A DNA stretch of 64,000 nt, taken from the NCBI GenBank assembly GCA_041538185.1, contig JBGORM010000007.1, forward strand, positions 1-64,000. The letters run 5' to 3'. The notes under the pieces are model-generated. The model saw only the letters and a list, made by a program, of their open reading frames with translations, did not search any database and was not told the origin of the DNA. Positions 17,223 to 27,053 of this stretch are shown piece by piece (the first letter of the stretch is position 1; each line of letters opens with the position of its first letter). The stretch comes from Melioribacteraceae bacterium 4301-Me (GTDB lineage: Bacteria; Bacteroidota; Ignavibacteria; Ignavibacteriales; Melioribacteraceae). The translations under genes and the position numbers were made by a program.

Positions 17223-17947
17223 AATTCATCTACAATTAAGGGCAGCACTTTCCCGGCTTCTCCTAAAATAGAATAATTTGCATAATATGAAAATTCAGTA
17301 TGCTCAATGTTAATTTCAACCATATATGCGCCGCTTTGCTTTGCCGATAACGGGATAAACGCTGCTGGATAGACGACTGCCGAAGTGCCAACTACAAAAC
17401 AAATATCACACGCTTGTGCTGCTTTCTCGCTTTGAGTATATTGATCTTCTGGCAGCATCTCACCAAACCAAACTACATCAGGTCTAATTAAGCCGCCGCA
17501 TTTTTTACATTTGGGCACTCCTTCGGTAATTTCAAGCTCGGGCGTGTTATAAAATGTACCGCAGTCAATGCAATAGTTTCGTTCTATGTTACCGTGTAAT
17601 TCAAATATTTTTTTGCTGCCAGCTCTTCTATGTAAGTTATCTATGTTTTGAGTGATTACAACAACATCATCAAAGTAATCTTGAAAATCGGCAATAGCAA
17701 AATGACCGGCATTGGGTTTGGATTCGTGTATTATTTTTTTTCGATGTTGGTACCATTCCCACACCATATCCGGATTTTTCAAAAACGCATTGAAATTTGC
17801 AAGTTCTTCTGGTTTTAGTTTATTCCATATACCATCTTTACCTCTAAAGGTTGGGATACCGCTTTCGGCAGAAATTCCTGCCCCAGTAAAAAAAACTATC
17901 TTCTTTGCAATATTAAGTCTTTCTAAAAATTCTTTTTTGAATTCCAT
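17195..17947 (-). CDS. cobB: NAD-dependent protein deacylase (sirtuin, class III CobB type)
   Basis: A 250-residue sirtuin that removes acyl groups from lysines using NAD. It has the Rossmann motif TGAGISAESGIPTFRG (21-36), QNIDNLH, the catalytic histidine in ELHG, and a zinc site formed by C-x2-C pairs (CIDC and CKKC). Y66 and R69 form the Y-x-x-R pair that in class III sirtuins (SIRT5, E. coli CobB) favours succinyl or malonyl groups. The 3' end overlaps the queD terminator. Confidence 0.92.
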   Translation of the reverse strand: MEFKKEFLERLNIAKKIVFFTGAGISAESGIPTFRGKDGIWNKLKPEELANFNAFLKNPDMVWEWYQHRKKIIHESKPNAGHFAIADFQDYFDDVVVITQNIDNLHRRAGSKKIFELHGNIERNYCIDCGTFYNTPELEITEGVPKCKKCGGLIRPDVVWFGEMLPEDQYTQSEKAAQACDICFVVGTSAVVYPAAFIPLSAKQSGAYMVEINIEHTEFSYYANYSILGEAGKVLPLIVDELKKIRAIKQ

Positions 17948-18020
17948 AGCGAAAAGCCAAAAAAATTGCCTTAGTTTTATATAACTATAAATTTTTCATA
18001 AGCATTTGCAGTTTATGCTT

Positions 18021-18803
18021 TTACTCATTTTTCCATTTATTTAGTAGCGACTTAGCTTCTTCTAATTTCTTTGGGTCTTCTTGATTTTTGATTGGTAGAG
18101 TTAATGCTTTGTTTAACATTGCCTTTGCTTCTTTGTATTTGTCCTCTCTGCCCAAAGAAACAGCATAGTCAACATAGAACATTATATATTCGGGATAAAG
18201 TTCTATTGCTTTTTTGTATTCTTTAAGAGCTACTTCATTATCAGCCCAGCCAAGACCAATAATTGAACGAGCAGGTTTCCATTTTTCACTTGCTTTTGCA
18301 TGAGTTCTTGCTAACACATAATGGGCAATTGCTTGAACAAAGTTTCCGCCATTGCCAAGTTGAATAGCTTTTAAGCAATCATCTCTAACTGAATTTACGA
18401 CTCCTGCAACTGAGAAAACCCCTTTAAAAAGAGCAATTCTGCCATTAGCTATTGCACGACGAACATAACTATTAGCTTTATCCGGACCAAGTTTTACGGC
18501 TTTTTCAGCATAATCCAGCGCTTTTTGATAGACGGCTAATTGAGCGTTTTCTTCTTCGCTTGTTTTGTTCGGCATTTTTTCGGCAATATCAACGTATGCT
18601 TTACTTATACGCCAGGTTACTTCCCAATTATCGGGATAAAGTTTTTCAGCTTTTTGAAAAACTGCAAGTGCTTTTTCATTTTCAAATTTGTCGGCAAATT
18701 GGTCGCCTTCGCTTAGTAATTCATCTAATGATTGTGCGCAAATGATGCTTGCTATAACTAATGAACTAATGATTAGCTGCAATAAAAATAATTTTGTTTT
18801 CAT
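18021..18803 (-). CDS. Exported TPR-repeat protein
   Basis: A 260-residue protein with a signal peptide (about residues 1-23, cleavage near ICAQS) followed by tetratricopeptide-like helical repeats: one near residues 38-70 (ALAVFQKAEKLYPDNWEV), another with A-L-D-Y-A-E-K-A-V-K-L-G-P, and a third near 185-215. Such proteins scaffold periplasmic complexes; no specific partner can be named. It starts 44 nt downstream of the YhaM-like gene on the same strand. Confidence 0.75.
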   Translation of the reverse strand: MKTKLFLLQLIISSLVIASIICAQSLDELLSEGDQFADKFENEKALAVFQKAEKLYPDNWEVTWRISKAYVDIAEKMPNKTSEEENAQLAVYQKALDYAEKAVKLGPDKANSYVRRAIANGRIALFKGVFSVAGVVNSVRDDCLKAIQLGNGGNFVQAIAHYVLARTHAKASEKWKPARSIIGLGWADNEVALKEYKKAIELYPEYIMFYVDYAVSLGREDKYKEAKAMLNKALTLPIKNQEDPKKLEEAKSLLNKWKNE

Positions 18804-18847
18804 GTTTCCCTTCTGTTTTGTTGTTAAATTTATTATTAAAAAATCAA

Positions 18848-19810
18848 TTAACTCTGATTATTTTTGGGAATAAACAATGAGGTTTCGGCAAGAGGAAGAT
18901 ATTTAGTCCAACTTACATCTTTATTTTTTTCTGCAGCTATAGCAAGTTTATATGCATTTGTCTTTGCACTTAGTTCATCAGCTTGGTAAAGTGTAATTGC
19001 TTCAAGTGTGCGAGGCTCTACAGGAGATGCAAATTCTAATTTGCCTTGATGGCTTAAAATTAAATGTAAAATTTGCTCTTTTAGCTCTTCAGGAAAATCA
19101 TTTATCCGGTCAATCGCTTGTTGAACTTCTAATGCGGCTATCACAATGTGTCCTAATAATTTACCTTTATCAGTATAATCAAAAAAAGTTTGATATGTTA
19201 ACTCTTCTATTTTGCCTAAATCGTGAAGCAAAGCACCACTGATTAACAAGTCTCTATTTAATTCTTTGTGAAAAGTGCACATAAGCTCGCATATTTTAGC
19301 AATCTCTATGGTATGTTCAAGTAATCCATGAATGTAAGCATGGTGCCATCCTTTACCAGCCGGTGCAGTTTGAAATTTTTCAAGAGTTTTTCCGCTGAAA
19401 ACAGTAACTAACAACTTATTTAAGAAAGGATTTTTTACTGACTCAATAAAGCTATTTAGTTCATTAATCATTTCTTCCAATTTTCTATTGGACTTTGCCA
19501 AAAAGAATTCGAACGAAATACCATCGCTTTCAACAGCAGGTCTTATTTTTTCTATTTTTATTTGAGGGTTCCCGTTAAATTCTTCCATTTTACCAGCAAT
19601 TTTAACAATCGAATTAGGCATAATTTGAGAATACGTTTCTTCAGCACGCTCCCAAAGTTTAGCTGAAATTGATCCCGTTTTATCTCTCAATTCCAAATTT
19701 AAATACGGATTACCACCCTTAGTAGTTTTTAGTTCAATTTTATCCACTACTAAAAAAAGAATAATTTCCTCGCCAGGCTTTATTTCATTCAAATTTTTTT
19801 GCTTGTTCAT
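18848..19810 (-). CDS. YhaM-like 3'-5' exoribonuclease (OB fold plus HD domain)
   Basis: A 320-residue protein with an N-terminal OB-fold nucleic-acid-binding domain (about 15-90, including the K-T-T-K-G-G-N-P-Y-L turn). A C-terminal HD phosphohydrolase domain follows with an H in the GLLEHTIE helix, the LLHDLGKIEE HD pair, and later histidines (H-I-V-I-A-A-L and L-S-H-Q-G). This architecture matches YhaM/CBF1 family metal-dependent 3'-5' exonucleases. It lies between the NusG-like gene and the TPR gene, all on the minus strand. Confidence 0.87.
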   Translation of the reverse strand: MNKQKNLNEIKPGEEIILFLVVDKIELKTTKGGNPYLNLELRDKTGSISAKLWERAEETYSQIMPNSIVKIAGKMEEFNGNPQIKIEKIRPAVESDGISFEFFLAKSNRKLEEMINELNSFIESVKNPFLNKLLVTVFSGKTLEKFQTAPAGKGWHHAYIHGLLEHTIEIAKICELMCTFHKELNRDLLISGALLHDLGKIEELTYQTFFDYTDKGKLLGHIVIAALEVQQAIDRINDFPEELKEQILHLILSHQGKLEFASPVEPRTLEAITLYQADELSAKTNAYKLAIAAEKNKDVSWTKYLPLAETSLFIPKNNQS

Positions 19811-19843
19811 TCTATTTTATCAGCTGATTTATTTAGTTATAAA

Positions 19844-20350
19844 TTATATGTATTTAATCACACTATCGTAGGGCAATGTTACTCTTATTGATCTATTCAT
19901 CATTTCAATTGAAACGGAGAGGATTTGTTGGTTGTGGGAATTAAGAATCACTACTCCACTTACCCCTTGAAATGGGCCAGCTACTACTTTTACTTTGCTC
20001 CCTTTCTCAATTCTATTTACCACTACAATATCGTTAGTTTCACTTAGCATTTTTTTTATATTTTCAATTTCTGTCTGATGTATTATTGCTGGTTTGCCTT
20101 CAAACATTACACTTTTTACTATTGATGGCTGTTCTAACGAAATTAATCTTTCTTTTTCGGTTGAGTATATAAAAATATATCCTCTAAAAATTGGTTCGAT
20201 TATTTTTTTCTTTCTATCGCTCCATTGTTTTATTTTCTTAATTGTGGGCAGATAGTGTTCAATTTTATGTTGTTCTAACTGCGCTGCAGCTTTAAATTCT
20301 TGACGCGGTTTTGTGTACAATACAAACCAATTTTTATTTTCGTGATTCAT
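19844..20350 (-). CDS. NusG-like transcription antiterminator, UpxY type
   Basis: A 168-residue NusG paralogue. The NGN domain (about 5-105) begins WFVLYTKPRQEFKAA and contains P-I-F-R-G-Y-I-F. A KOW motif (about 119-145) starts K-G-S-K-V-K-V-V-A-G-P-F-Q-G. Short NusG paralogues of the UpxY/RfaH type travel with RNA polymerase and promote read-through of particular operons, often surface-polysaccharide clusters. None is visible here. Instead its start overlaps the stop of the upstream hybrid histidine kinase by 4 nt. Confidence 0.82.
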   Translation of the reverse strand: MNHENKNWFVLYTKPRQEFKAAAQLEQHKIEHYLPTIKKIKQWSDRKKKIIEPIFRGYIFIYSTEKERLISLEQPSIVKSVMFEGKPAIIHQTEIENIKKMLSETNDIVVVNRIEKGSKVKVVAGPFQGVSGVVILNSHNQQILSVSIEMMNRSIRVTLPYDSVIKYI

Positions 20351-21831
20351 AAATTATTAAAAAGGCAATTATTAATAGCATCAACAAGTTGTTTTTCGTC
20401 TACTGGTTTGGTAATTATTTTTTGTACTCCCAGCCTTTCGTATTTACGTCTGGTTTCTTCAGTTAATGTATTAGCAGTTACGATAAAGGAGATATTGTAG
20501 TTTGCTTCCTTGTTATGAACTGCTTCAATTAGTTGTATGCCATTCATTAATTTCATATCGTGTTCGGTAATTATTATTGTTGGGATAATTTTTTGGAAAG
20601 CACTAATTGCTTCATAGCCGTTTTTTGCATAGGAAATTTCAAAGTTATTGAATTCTCTTTCGATAATATTTTTTAGTAATAATTTGTCTTTCTCATCGGC
20701 TTCAACGATAAGAATTACATTTTTTGCTTCGGGAAAAGTTAAATGAAACTCGCTGCCCTCATTTAATTGGGAGTAGAACCATACTTTACCACCATGTTTT
20801 TCCACAATTTCTTTTACAAGTGTTAAGCCCATACCACTTCCTTTTTCTCCAGTGGTACCAGCTAAAACAAATTTTTCATCTATTCTAAAAAGCTTGTTAT
20901 AATTTTCTTCGGCAATTCCTACTCCTTCATCTTTAACAATAATTTCAATTACCCCTTCTTTAAAACGTTGTGAAGATATATAAATTCTTTTGCCCTCAGG
21001 AGTAAACTTAATAGCATTGCTAACAAGATTGAAAATTGCTTGTCCAAATAGTCTTTCATCTGCATTAATATTGAATTCTGGTGGGATGTCCTGCTTTATT
21101 TCTATATTTTTTCTTATTGAGTCGCCTGTAAGAGGAGTAATGGCATTGGCTACAGCCACTTTTACATTTAATCTGACGGGTTCAATTTTCACTCTTCCGG
21201 TTTTTAACCTAGACCAATCAAGTAAACAATTAATCAGTTGTAATTGACTTTTAGAAGCCTCGTAAATGTATTTTAAGTACTCCTCCTTTTCTTCTTCAGA
21301 TAAATCTTTTTCATTTAGAAGAATTTCAGAGAACCCAAGCAGAGTAGTAAACGGAGCTTTTAAATCGTGGGATACGATTGAGATAAATTTATCTTTTGAC
21401 GCATTTAATTCCTTTAAGGACTCGTAAGCTTTTTGCAGTTCATTCTCGTTGTTTTTATTGTTGTTGCAGATGTAAAGACTTTTTTGTTCTTGAATTTTCC
21501 CGGATTTATTTCTAACAACATGAATAAATTCCTTAAGCCATTTAATTTTTCCGTCCTTTGTTTGGATGCGGTATTCTAATTCAAAATTAGACTTGGAAAG
21601 ATTATTGTTAATTTCTGCCAAAGATTTTTCTACTTTCTCTTGGTCTTCTGGAAAAACAATAGAGAAAAACCCTGATGGTAATTCTAATATTTCCTTTTCA
21701 GTGTAGCCTGTGCACGGCAGTATAGTATTAGTAAAATATTCTTTGTCGTTTTTTTTAATGGAATAAAATATTTCGGTAAATCCTTCTGTGAAGTAATTAA
21801 GCAGTGATATATAATTATTAGAGTTAGCCAT
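20347..21831 (-). CDS. PAS-sensor hybrid histidine kinase with a non-canonical receiver
   Basis: A 494-residue cytoplasmic-looking kinase with no clear membrane segment. A PAS domain (about 10-120) and a short coiled segment precede the HisKA dimerisation helix with phosphoacceptor H155 in VSHDLKAPF. The ATPase domain has the N box (NLVSNAIKF), DEGVGI and GSGMGL. A C-terminal receiver (about 371-490) ends the protein. In that receiver the usual phosphoacceptor Asp is replaced by Glu, E423, and the acidic pair reads EADE, while K475 is kept. The receiver may therefore act without phosphorylation. Translation of the NusG-like factor is coupled to it. Confidence 0.88.
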   Translation of the reverse strand: MANSNNYISLLNYFTEGFTEIFYSIKKNDKEYFTNTILPCTGYTEKEILELPSGFFSIVFPEDQEKVEKSLAEINNNLSKSNFELEYRIQTKDGKIKWLKEFIHVVRNKSGKIQEQKSLYICNNNKNNENELQKAYESLKELNASKDKFISIVSHDLKAPFTTLLGFSEILLNEKDLSEEEKEEYLKYIYEASKSQLQLINCLLDWSRLKTGRVKIEPVRLNVKVAVANAITPLTGDSIRKNIEIKQDIPPEFNINADERLFGQAIFNLVSNAIKFTPEGKRIYISSQRFKEGVIEIIVKDEGVGIAEENYNKLFRIDEKFVLAGTTGEKGSGMGLTLVKEIVEKHGGKVWFYSQLNEGSEFHLTFPEAKNVILIVEADEKDKLLLKNIIEREFNNFEISYAKNGYEAISAFQKIIPTIIITEHDMKLMNGIQLIEAVHNKEANYNISFIVTANTLTEETRRKYERLGVQKIITKPVDEKQLVDAINNCLFNNL

Positions 21832-21925
21832 TTGTTGGTTTTAATTGAAACTTATGTAATATAACAAAATAGCAGATTAGTTCATAAGATAGTATTAGCA
21901 AAAAATATTGTTTTATTTAATATTG

Positions 21926-23305
21926 TCAATCATCCTTGTTTTCGTCAGTAAATTTTGTTGGGATACCTAATTCATCCATTTTGCGATATAAAGAAGAAAG
22001 CCCAATATCCAAAGCCTTTGCAGCTTCTTCTTTGTTATAGTCATATTTTTTAATTGTTTTAATTATGTGTTCACGTTCAAAATTTTTAACAGCTTCTTTG
22101 AGTGAGTCTGGATAAGCCTGGTAAGCTGAATCACCCCTCAAGTAGTCAGGTAAATCGTCAATAGTGATAAAATCGTTTTTGCAGAAGATTATTGCTCTTT
22201 CAATTATATTTTCCAGTTCGCGCACCCCGCCTTTCCAATCGTAACCAATAAGAATTTTCATAGTTTCGTTATCTACGCCTAATATTTTTTTGCCCATTTC
22301 GTTGCAATACTTTTCAATAAAATGGTTCACTAATAATGGTATATCTTCTTTTCTTTCATTTAACGTGGGCAATTTAATTTCAACGACGTTTAATCTGTAA
22401 AATAAGTCTTCTCTAAATTGACCGTTTTTAATTTTTTCTTGTAAATCTTGATTAGTGGCAGCAATAATTCTTACATCAGTTGTAACAGGTTTAGTAGAAC
22501 CGACTGGTATGAATTCTTTGTCTTCAATGGCGCGTAAGAGTTTAACTTGCAAATTTAATGGAAGGTCGCCAATTTCATCTAAGAATAAGGTTCCGCCGTC
22601 AGCGTATTTGAAAAGACCAACTTTATCTTCTGTAGCGCCTGTAAAAGCGCCTTTTTTGTGCCCGAATAATTCACTTTCAATTAAGTTCTCAGCTATCGCA
22701 CCACAGTTAATCGGCAAGAAAATATTATCTTTTCTTTTGCTGTTATAGTGGATTGCTTTTGCGACAAGTTCTTTGCCTGTTCCGCTTTTGCCAAAAATTA
22801 GAACATTACTATTTGTCGGGGCTACTTGTTCTATTAGTCTAAAGATTTTTTTCATCGATTCACTTTTGCCGACTAGATTAGTAAACTTAGCTTCTAATGA
22901 AACTTTTTGTTTAAGAGCTTTATTTTCGAGAGCAAGTTTTTTATAGTTTACCAGTCGCTTGACGCGAATTATTAAATCGTCAAACTCAATTGGTTTAATT
23001 AAATAGTCGAAAGCCCCTTTTCTAAGTGAGTCAATTGCGGTGTTTACTGATGCATATGCTGTCATAATTATAAAGAAAATTCCGGGATGAGTTTCAGATA
23101 TTTGTTCCAGCAGCTGCATGCCATCTATTTTAGGCATTTTTATATCAGTTATTACTATTTCGATATCATTATTACTGTTAATTATGTTAAGTGCCTCTTC
23201 GCCGTCGGAAGCTGTTAAAGTCTGAAAACCTTCTTCTTCCAATATCATTTTTAATGAATCGCGAATTGTTTTTTCATCGTCTACAATTAAGATTTTTGCT
23301 GACAT
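21926..23305 (-). CDS. Sigma-54-dependent response regulator (NtrC family)
   Basis: A 459-residue NtrC/AtoC-type activator. The receiver domain (1-120) has phosphoacceptor D54 and the DD pair at 9-10. The AAA+ domain has Walker A from G172 to K178, the GAFTGA loop at 219-224 that contacts sigma-54, and a Walker B ending D-E-I-G-D. A Fis-type helix-turn-helix is at the C-terminus (about 410-450). The PAS histidine kinase gene ends 2 nt upstream, so this is its likely partner. The regulon cannot be read here; I found no convincing -24/-12 site. Confidence 0.95.
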   Translation of the reverse strand: MSAKILIVDDEKTIRDSLKMILEEEGFQTLTASDGEEALNIINSNNDIEIVITDIKMPKIDGMQLLEQISETHPGIFFIIMTAYASVNTAIDSLRKGAFDYLIKPIEFDDLIIRVKRLVNYKKLALENKALKQKVSLEAKFTNLVGKSESMKKIFRLIEQVAPTNSNVLIFGKSGTGKELVAKAIHYNSKRKDNIFLPINCGAIAENLIESELFGHKKGAFTGATEDKVGLFKYADGGTLFLDEIGDLPLNLQVKLLRAIEDKEFIPVGSTKPVTTDVRIIAATNQDLQEKIKNGQFREDLFYRLNVVEIKLPTLNERKEDIPLLVNHFIEKYCNEMGKKILGVDNETMKILIGYDWKGGVRELENIIERAIIFCKNDFITIDDLPDYLRGDSAYQAYPDSLKEAVKNFEREHIIKTIKKYDYNKEEAAKALDIGLSSLYRKMDELGIPTKFTDENKDD

Positions 23306-23307
23306 TG

Positions 23308-24816
23308 TTACTCCTTCAACTTATCTGCAATTGGTATTATTACTGTAAAAGTACTTCCTTTGCCAGGTTCACTTTTAACTTTTATTTCACCATTAATTTT
23401 TTTAATTATGCCGTAGCTTACAGAAAGACCCAGACCTGTACCTTTGCCTGTTTCTTTTGTTGTAAAGAATGGGTCAAAGATTTTTTCTATAATATTTTTG
23501 TCCATACCGCAGCCGTCATCAGTAATTTCAATAAAAACATGATTGTCCTTGCTGTATGATTTTACGAATATATTTCCTTCGCCTTCAATAGCATCTAATG
23601 CATTTAGAAGTATATTTACAAAAACTTGAAGTAGCTGATCGGCAGGTACGGCAACTTTGGGTAAATTTTTTTCTAACTCACTTTCAAATTTTACCTTTTT
23701 AACGCGTTTATCATACTTTACAATTCCAAGTGCGGTCTTAATTATGTCTGTCAAATCAAAGAGTCCGATTTCATAAGTAGGTGGCCTAGAGAAATCAACA
23801 AGTTCTCTTACGATTTTGGAAATGCGGTCAATATTTTCTTTTATATTGGCCAATTGCTCACTAATAAATTCATCTTTACTTCTCCTTTGAAGAATTTGGA
23901 CCAGTGAAGAGATTGATGCAAGTGGGTTACCAATTTCGTGGGCTACCCCGGCAGCTAATTGACCAATAACAGCCAATTTTTCGGACTGATTAACTTGTGC
24001 CTGTAGTTTTTTAAATTCTGTAAAGTCTTTAATAATTACATTTCTGCCTACGTATTCACCGTTGTTGCTTGGCAATTTTGTAACATTAAGTTTAACAGTA
24101 ATAATATCCCCGTACTTTGTTTTTCGTTCGGTCTCAAATATTTTTATTTCTCCCTTTTCGTTTACAACATCTTGGATTAGTTTCAGTTCGTTTAGATATT
24201 TTTCACCAGGTGGCAAAAGCAGTGACGAGGGTTTTCCAATAACTTCTTGCTCAGTATAACCAAAAATTTTTTCTGCACCTTTGTTCCAAGCAATAAATTT
24301 TTCGTTATTATCTATTACCATAATTGCAGAATCTGATAAATGTAAAATGCTTTTAAGGTACTCTTGGTTATTGCTAAGTTTAGCTGCAAGTCTGTCTCTA
24401 TCATTTTTTAAATCCTTTAATTGAGCTTCTTGGTGTAGCATCCCATACCTTGCAAAAGTCTGTTCAAAAAGTTCATCGACGTAGCCGTTAACTAATAAGG
24501 GGTCGAAATCATTTGAATGTTCACTTTCTATAAATGGTATGAATGAGTATCTGCCTGAAGTAAAAATTTGGCTGATTTCAAGCAAATTTAAATTCGAACT
24601 TGTAAAAAGATTGTAAGCTTCTATTAAATAATTGTCAGCAGCTGAATAATCAGATTTATCGATAATTTCCATGAATGTACGAAGACTGCTTTCAACAAAT
24701 GTTGTAACTTGAGAGTCTGTAAGTTTGCCTTTTAGCAATTTAACAACCCTTGCAGTCCAATTCTCAGTTATTGAATCAAAATATTTTTTGAAGAAATCTA
24801 AAAGGAGTTTTTTCAT
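23308..24816 (-). CDS. PAS-domain sensor histidine kinase (NtrB-like)
   Basis: A 502-residue soluble histidine kinase. An N-terminal helical domain (1-130) resembles RsbRD-type sensory modules, then a PAS domain (about 150-265). The HisKA helix carries H293 in [13 protein letters not shown], the form typical of NtrB-like kinases that work with sigma-54 activators. The ATPase domain ends with [12 protein letters not shown]. The sigma-54 response regulator begins 2 nt downstream, making a standard two-component pair. The signal is unknown; lack of membrane helices suggests an internal cue. Confidence 0.92.
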   Translation of the reverse strand: MKKLLLDFFKKYFDSITENWTARVVKLLKGKLTDSQVTTFVESSLRTFMEIIDKSDYSAADNYLIEAYNLFTSSNLNLLEISQIFTSGRYSFIPFIESEHSNDFDPLLVNGYVDELFEQTFARYGMLHQEAQLKDLKNDRDRLAAKLSNNQEYLKSILHLSDSAIMVIDNNEKFIAWNKGAEKIFGYTEQEVIGKPSSLLLPPGEKYLNELKLIQDVVNEKGEIKIFETERKTKYGDIITVKLNVTKLPSNNGEYVGRNVIIKDFTEFKKLQAQVNQSEKLAVIGQLAAGVAHEIGNPLASISSLVQILQRRSKDEFISEQLANIKENIDRISKIVRELVDFSRPPTYEIGLFDLTDIIKTALGIVKYDKRVKKVKFESELEKNLPKVAVPADQLLQVFVNILLNALDAIEGEGNIFVKSYSKDNHVFIEITDDGCGMDKNIIEKIFDPFFTTKETGKGTGLGLSVSYGIIKKINGEIKVKSEPGKGSTFTVIIPIADKLKE

Positions 24817-24986
24817 TGGTTAATCAAGTAGACTTTTACTTGGCTTATTTTTTTAATAACTTATTATTTAAAATAAGTAATGCATGTTTCATTTGAAAGA
24901 AATCTGATTTAATTATAAGGTTAACATTAACTACAAGTGTAAATTGTGTATAATTAATAATTAGTGAGAAAATTAAAAGAGACATT

Positions 24987-26582
24987 ATGAAAAAAACATT
25001 CATTTTTGCTTTAGTTTTATTTCAGTTAATTAATTCATTATTTGCATCTGAACAACTGATAGTTGAACCAAAATTAAAAACTGCAAAAGTGTTTATTAAT
25101 GGGGCTCAGTTGTACTATACTGCTGAGCTGCAGCTTAAGAAGGGGGTAACAGAGGTTACATTAACTAATCTTGCCGAAGGAATGGATAACAACAGTGTTA
25201 CAGTTACTGGTAATGGCAACGCTGTTATATTATCGGTGGTTCAGAAATATGATTATTTGCAATTACCTAAAAGAGATGCTGCGATTAAAATCCTGGAAGA
25301 CTCACTGGAATCCTTAAATAATTTAATGAACACAAAAAAAGTAGAAAATGAAGTTTTATTAAGTGAACAAGATCTCATATTAGCTAATAAACAACTTGGC
25401 GGAAAAGAAGGTAAGGTTACTGTGAGTGACCTTCAAAACATGGCAGCTTTTTATAGAAAAAGATTAACCGAAATAAAAAATCAAATGTATAAGGTAGATT
25501 TAGAAATAAAAAAAATGCAGTTAGTAATTGACAGGATAAAAAAACAAATCGAAGAGCTGAAAAACAAGATTAATCAAAGAATAAATCAATTAGTGGTAAC
25601 TATCTCTGCAAAATCTGATGTCAATTTCAACTTATATGTTTCTTACGTTATTTCCAATGCGGGTTGGAGTCCTTACTATGATATAAGAGTACCCAATATT
25701 TCTTCTAAGGCAAGGTTAAGTTATAAAGCTAATATTTGGCAGAAAAGCGGTTATGATTGGAATAATATTGAAATTATTTTGTCGACCAGAAATCCAAACC
25801 AAAGTAATCAAAAGCCGGAACTACAACCCTGGTTTATTGATTTTTATGAACCTGTACCTATTTTGAAAAAAGCCCCAAACACATTGATGGAAAGAGCAGT
25901 TACATCTGAAACTGAAGCTAAGATAAATGATAATTTACAAACAATGGCAGATTATACTGCTGTTGCTCAGAATCAGCTTGCTGTAGAGTTTTCCCCCTCA
26001 TTAAATTTTTCTGTGCCATCTGATGGTAAGATGTATACATTAGAAGTTCAGAATAATGAGCTTCCTGCTGATTATGTTTACTATGCAGCGCCTAAATTAG
26101 ATGATAATGCTTTTCTAATAGGGAGCCTTAAAGAATGGTCGAATTATAATTTGCTGCCCGGTAACGTAAACGTCTATTTCGAAAATTCTTTTGTGGGCAA
26201 AACTTACTTAAATCCGTTACTTGCAAAGGATTCGTTAATTATTTCGTTGGGAAGAGATCCCAATATTGTTTTGAGCAGAGCCGTATTGAAGGATTATACG
26301 GAAAGTAAATTTCTTAGTAACAGGGTGGAAAGAACATTTGCTTATGAAATTAAAGCAAAAAATAATAAAATGCTTCCCATAAAAATGTTAATTGAAGACC
26401 AAATACCAATCTCAAAAAAGGAAGATATTGAAGTTAAATTAATTAATGCCAGCGGCGCAAATTTTAACCCGGAGACAGGTTTACTTCAATGGTATGTTCA
26501 GCTGAAACCCGGAGAGACAATAACAAAACAATTAATTTATTCGATTACTTTTCCTAAAAATAAAATAATACAAAACCTCTAG
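24987..26582 (+). CDS. DUF4139 / MuiA-family exported protein
   Basis: A 531-residue protein with a signal peptide (about 1-20). An N-terminal DUF4140-like domain, a coiled-coil region (about 95-200, rich in K, E and Q) and a C-terminal DUF4139 beta domain starting near the Y-V-I-S-N-A-G-W-S-P-Y-Y-D motif follow. It ends with a typical GETITKQLIYSITFPKN segment. These are hallmarks of the so-called mucoidy inhibitor A family, whose biochemical role is not established. It is a single gene flanked by long gaps. Confidence 0.82.
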   Translation: MKKTFIFALVLFQLINSLFASEQLIVEPKLKTAKVFINGAQLYYTAELQLKKGVTEVTLTNLAEGMDNNSVTVTGNGNAVILSVVQKYDYLQLPKRDAAIKILEDSLESLNNLMNTKKVENEVLLSEQDLILANKQLGGKEGKVTVSDLQNMAAFYRKRLTEIKNQMYKVDLEIKKMQLVIDRIKKQIEELKNKINQRINQLVVTISAKSDVNFNLYVSYVISNAGWSPYYDIRVPNISSKARLSYKANIWQKSGYDWNNIEIILSTRNPNQSNQKPELQPWFIDFYEPVPILKKAPNTLMERAVTSETEAKINDNLQTMADYTAVAQNQLAVEFSPSLNFSVPSDGKMYTLEVQNNELPADYVYYAAPKLDDNAFLIGSLKEWSNYNLLPGNVNVYFENSFVGKTYLNPLLAKDSLIISLGRDPNIVLSRAVLKDYTESKFLSNRVERTFAYEIKAKNNKMLPIKMLIEDQIPISKKEDIEVKLINASGANFNPETGLLQWYVQLKPGETITKQLIYSITFPKNKIIQNL

Positions 26583-27053
26583 GCAATTAGAGCAATAAAT
26601 GTTTTTGACTATAAATTGCGGCCAGCTTGCTAATCCATCCGTTTATAGTTCTTTTTAGCAAGTGCTGAATGTAACTTAAAGACTATAAGTTTGTTTCAAA
26701 TAATGTTACTCTAACAAAATAATATATATTTTTTCCTTAAAACAAAATTAATTATGAATTAACCTAAGCTTTTGAGCCTTTCTTTCAATTCCAAAAGAAA
26801 TGAATTTTTTGAGTTGGTTGTTACTTCTTGATAATAAGCTGTCTAAAACACTTTTTACTCAGCTTACGAGGCGAATAAGTTATTGTATTTTTTTGAAAAA
26901 AATCACATGAATAATACTACAATCTCGCGCAATAAATTTTTATAATAAAAAATTATTATGGGCAGATACAACTAATTCAACTAACAAGACTTCTAATCAA
27001 AAAGAATTTTTTAGTAACTTAAAAAATCGATTTTATTAAAATTCTTTTTGTAA
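26583..27053 (+). other. Intergenic gap between the muiA-like gene and uvrA
   Basis: No credible coding region on either strand. The one structure seen is an imperfect inverted repeat: 26623-26633 (CAGCTTGCTAA) pairs with 26655-26667 with a 2-nt bulge and a 21-nt loop. It lacks a following T tract, so it may be a weak terminator of the preceding gene or only an RNA hairpin. The rest is AT-rich and presumably holds the uvrA promoter, which I could not pinpoint. Confidence 0.5.

Noticed and set aside
26623..26667. A Rho-independent terminator after the muiA-like gene
   Set aside because: The inverted repeat is real but has a bulge, a 21-nt loop and no T tract, so I list it only as a hairpin in the gap.
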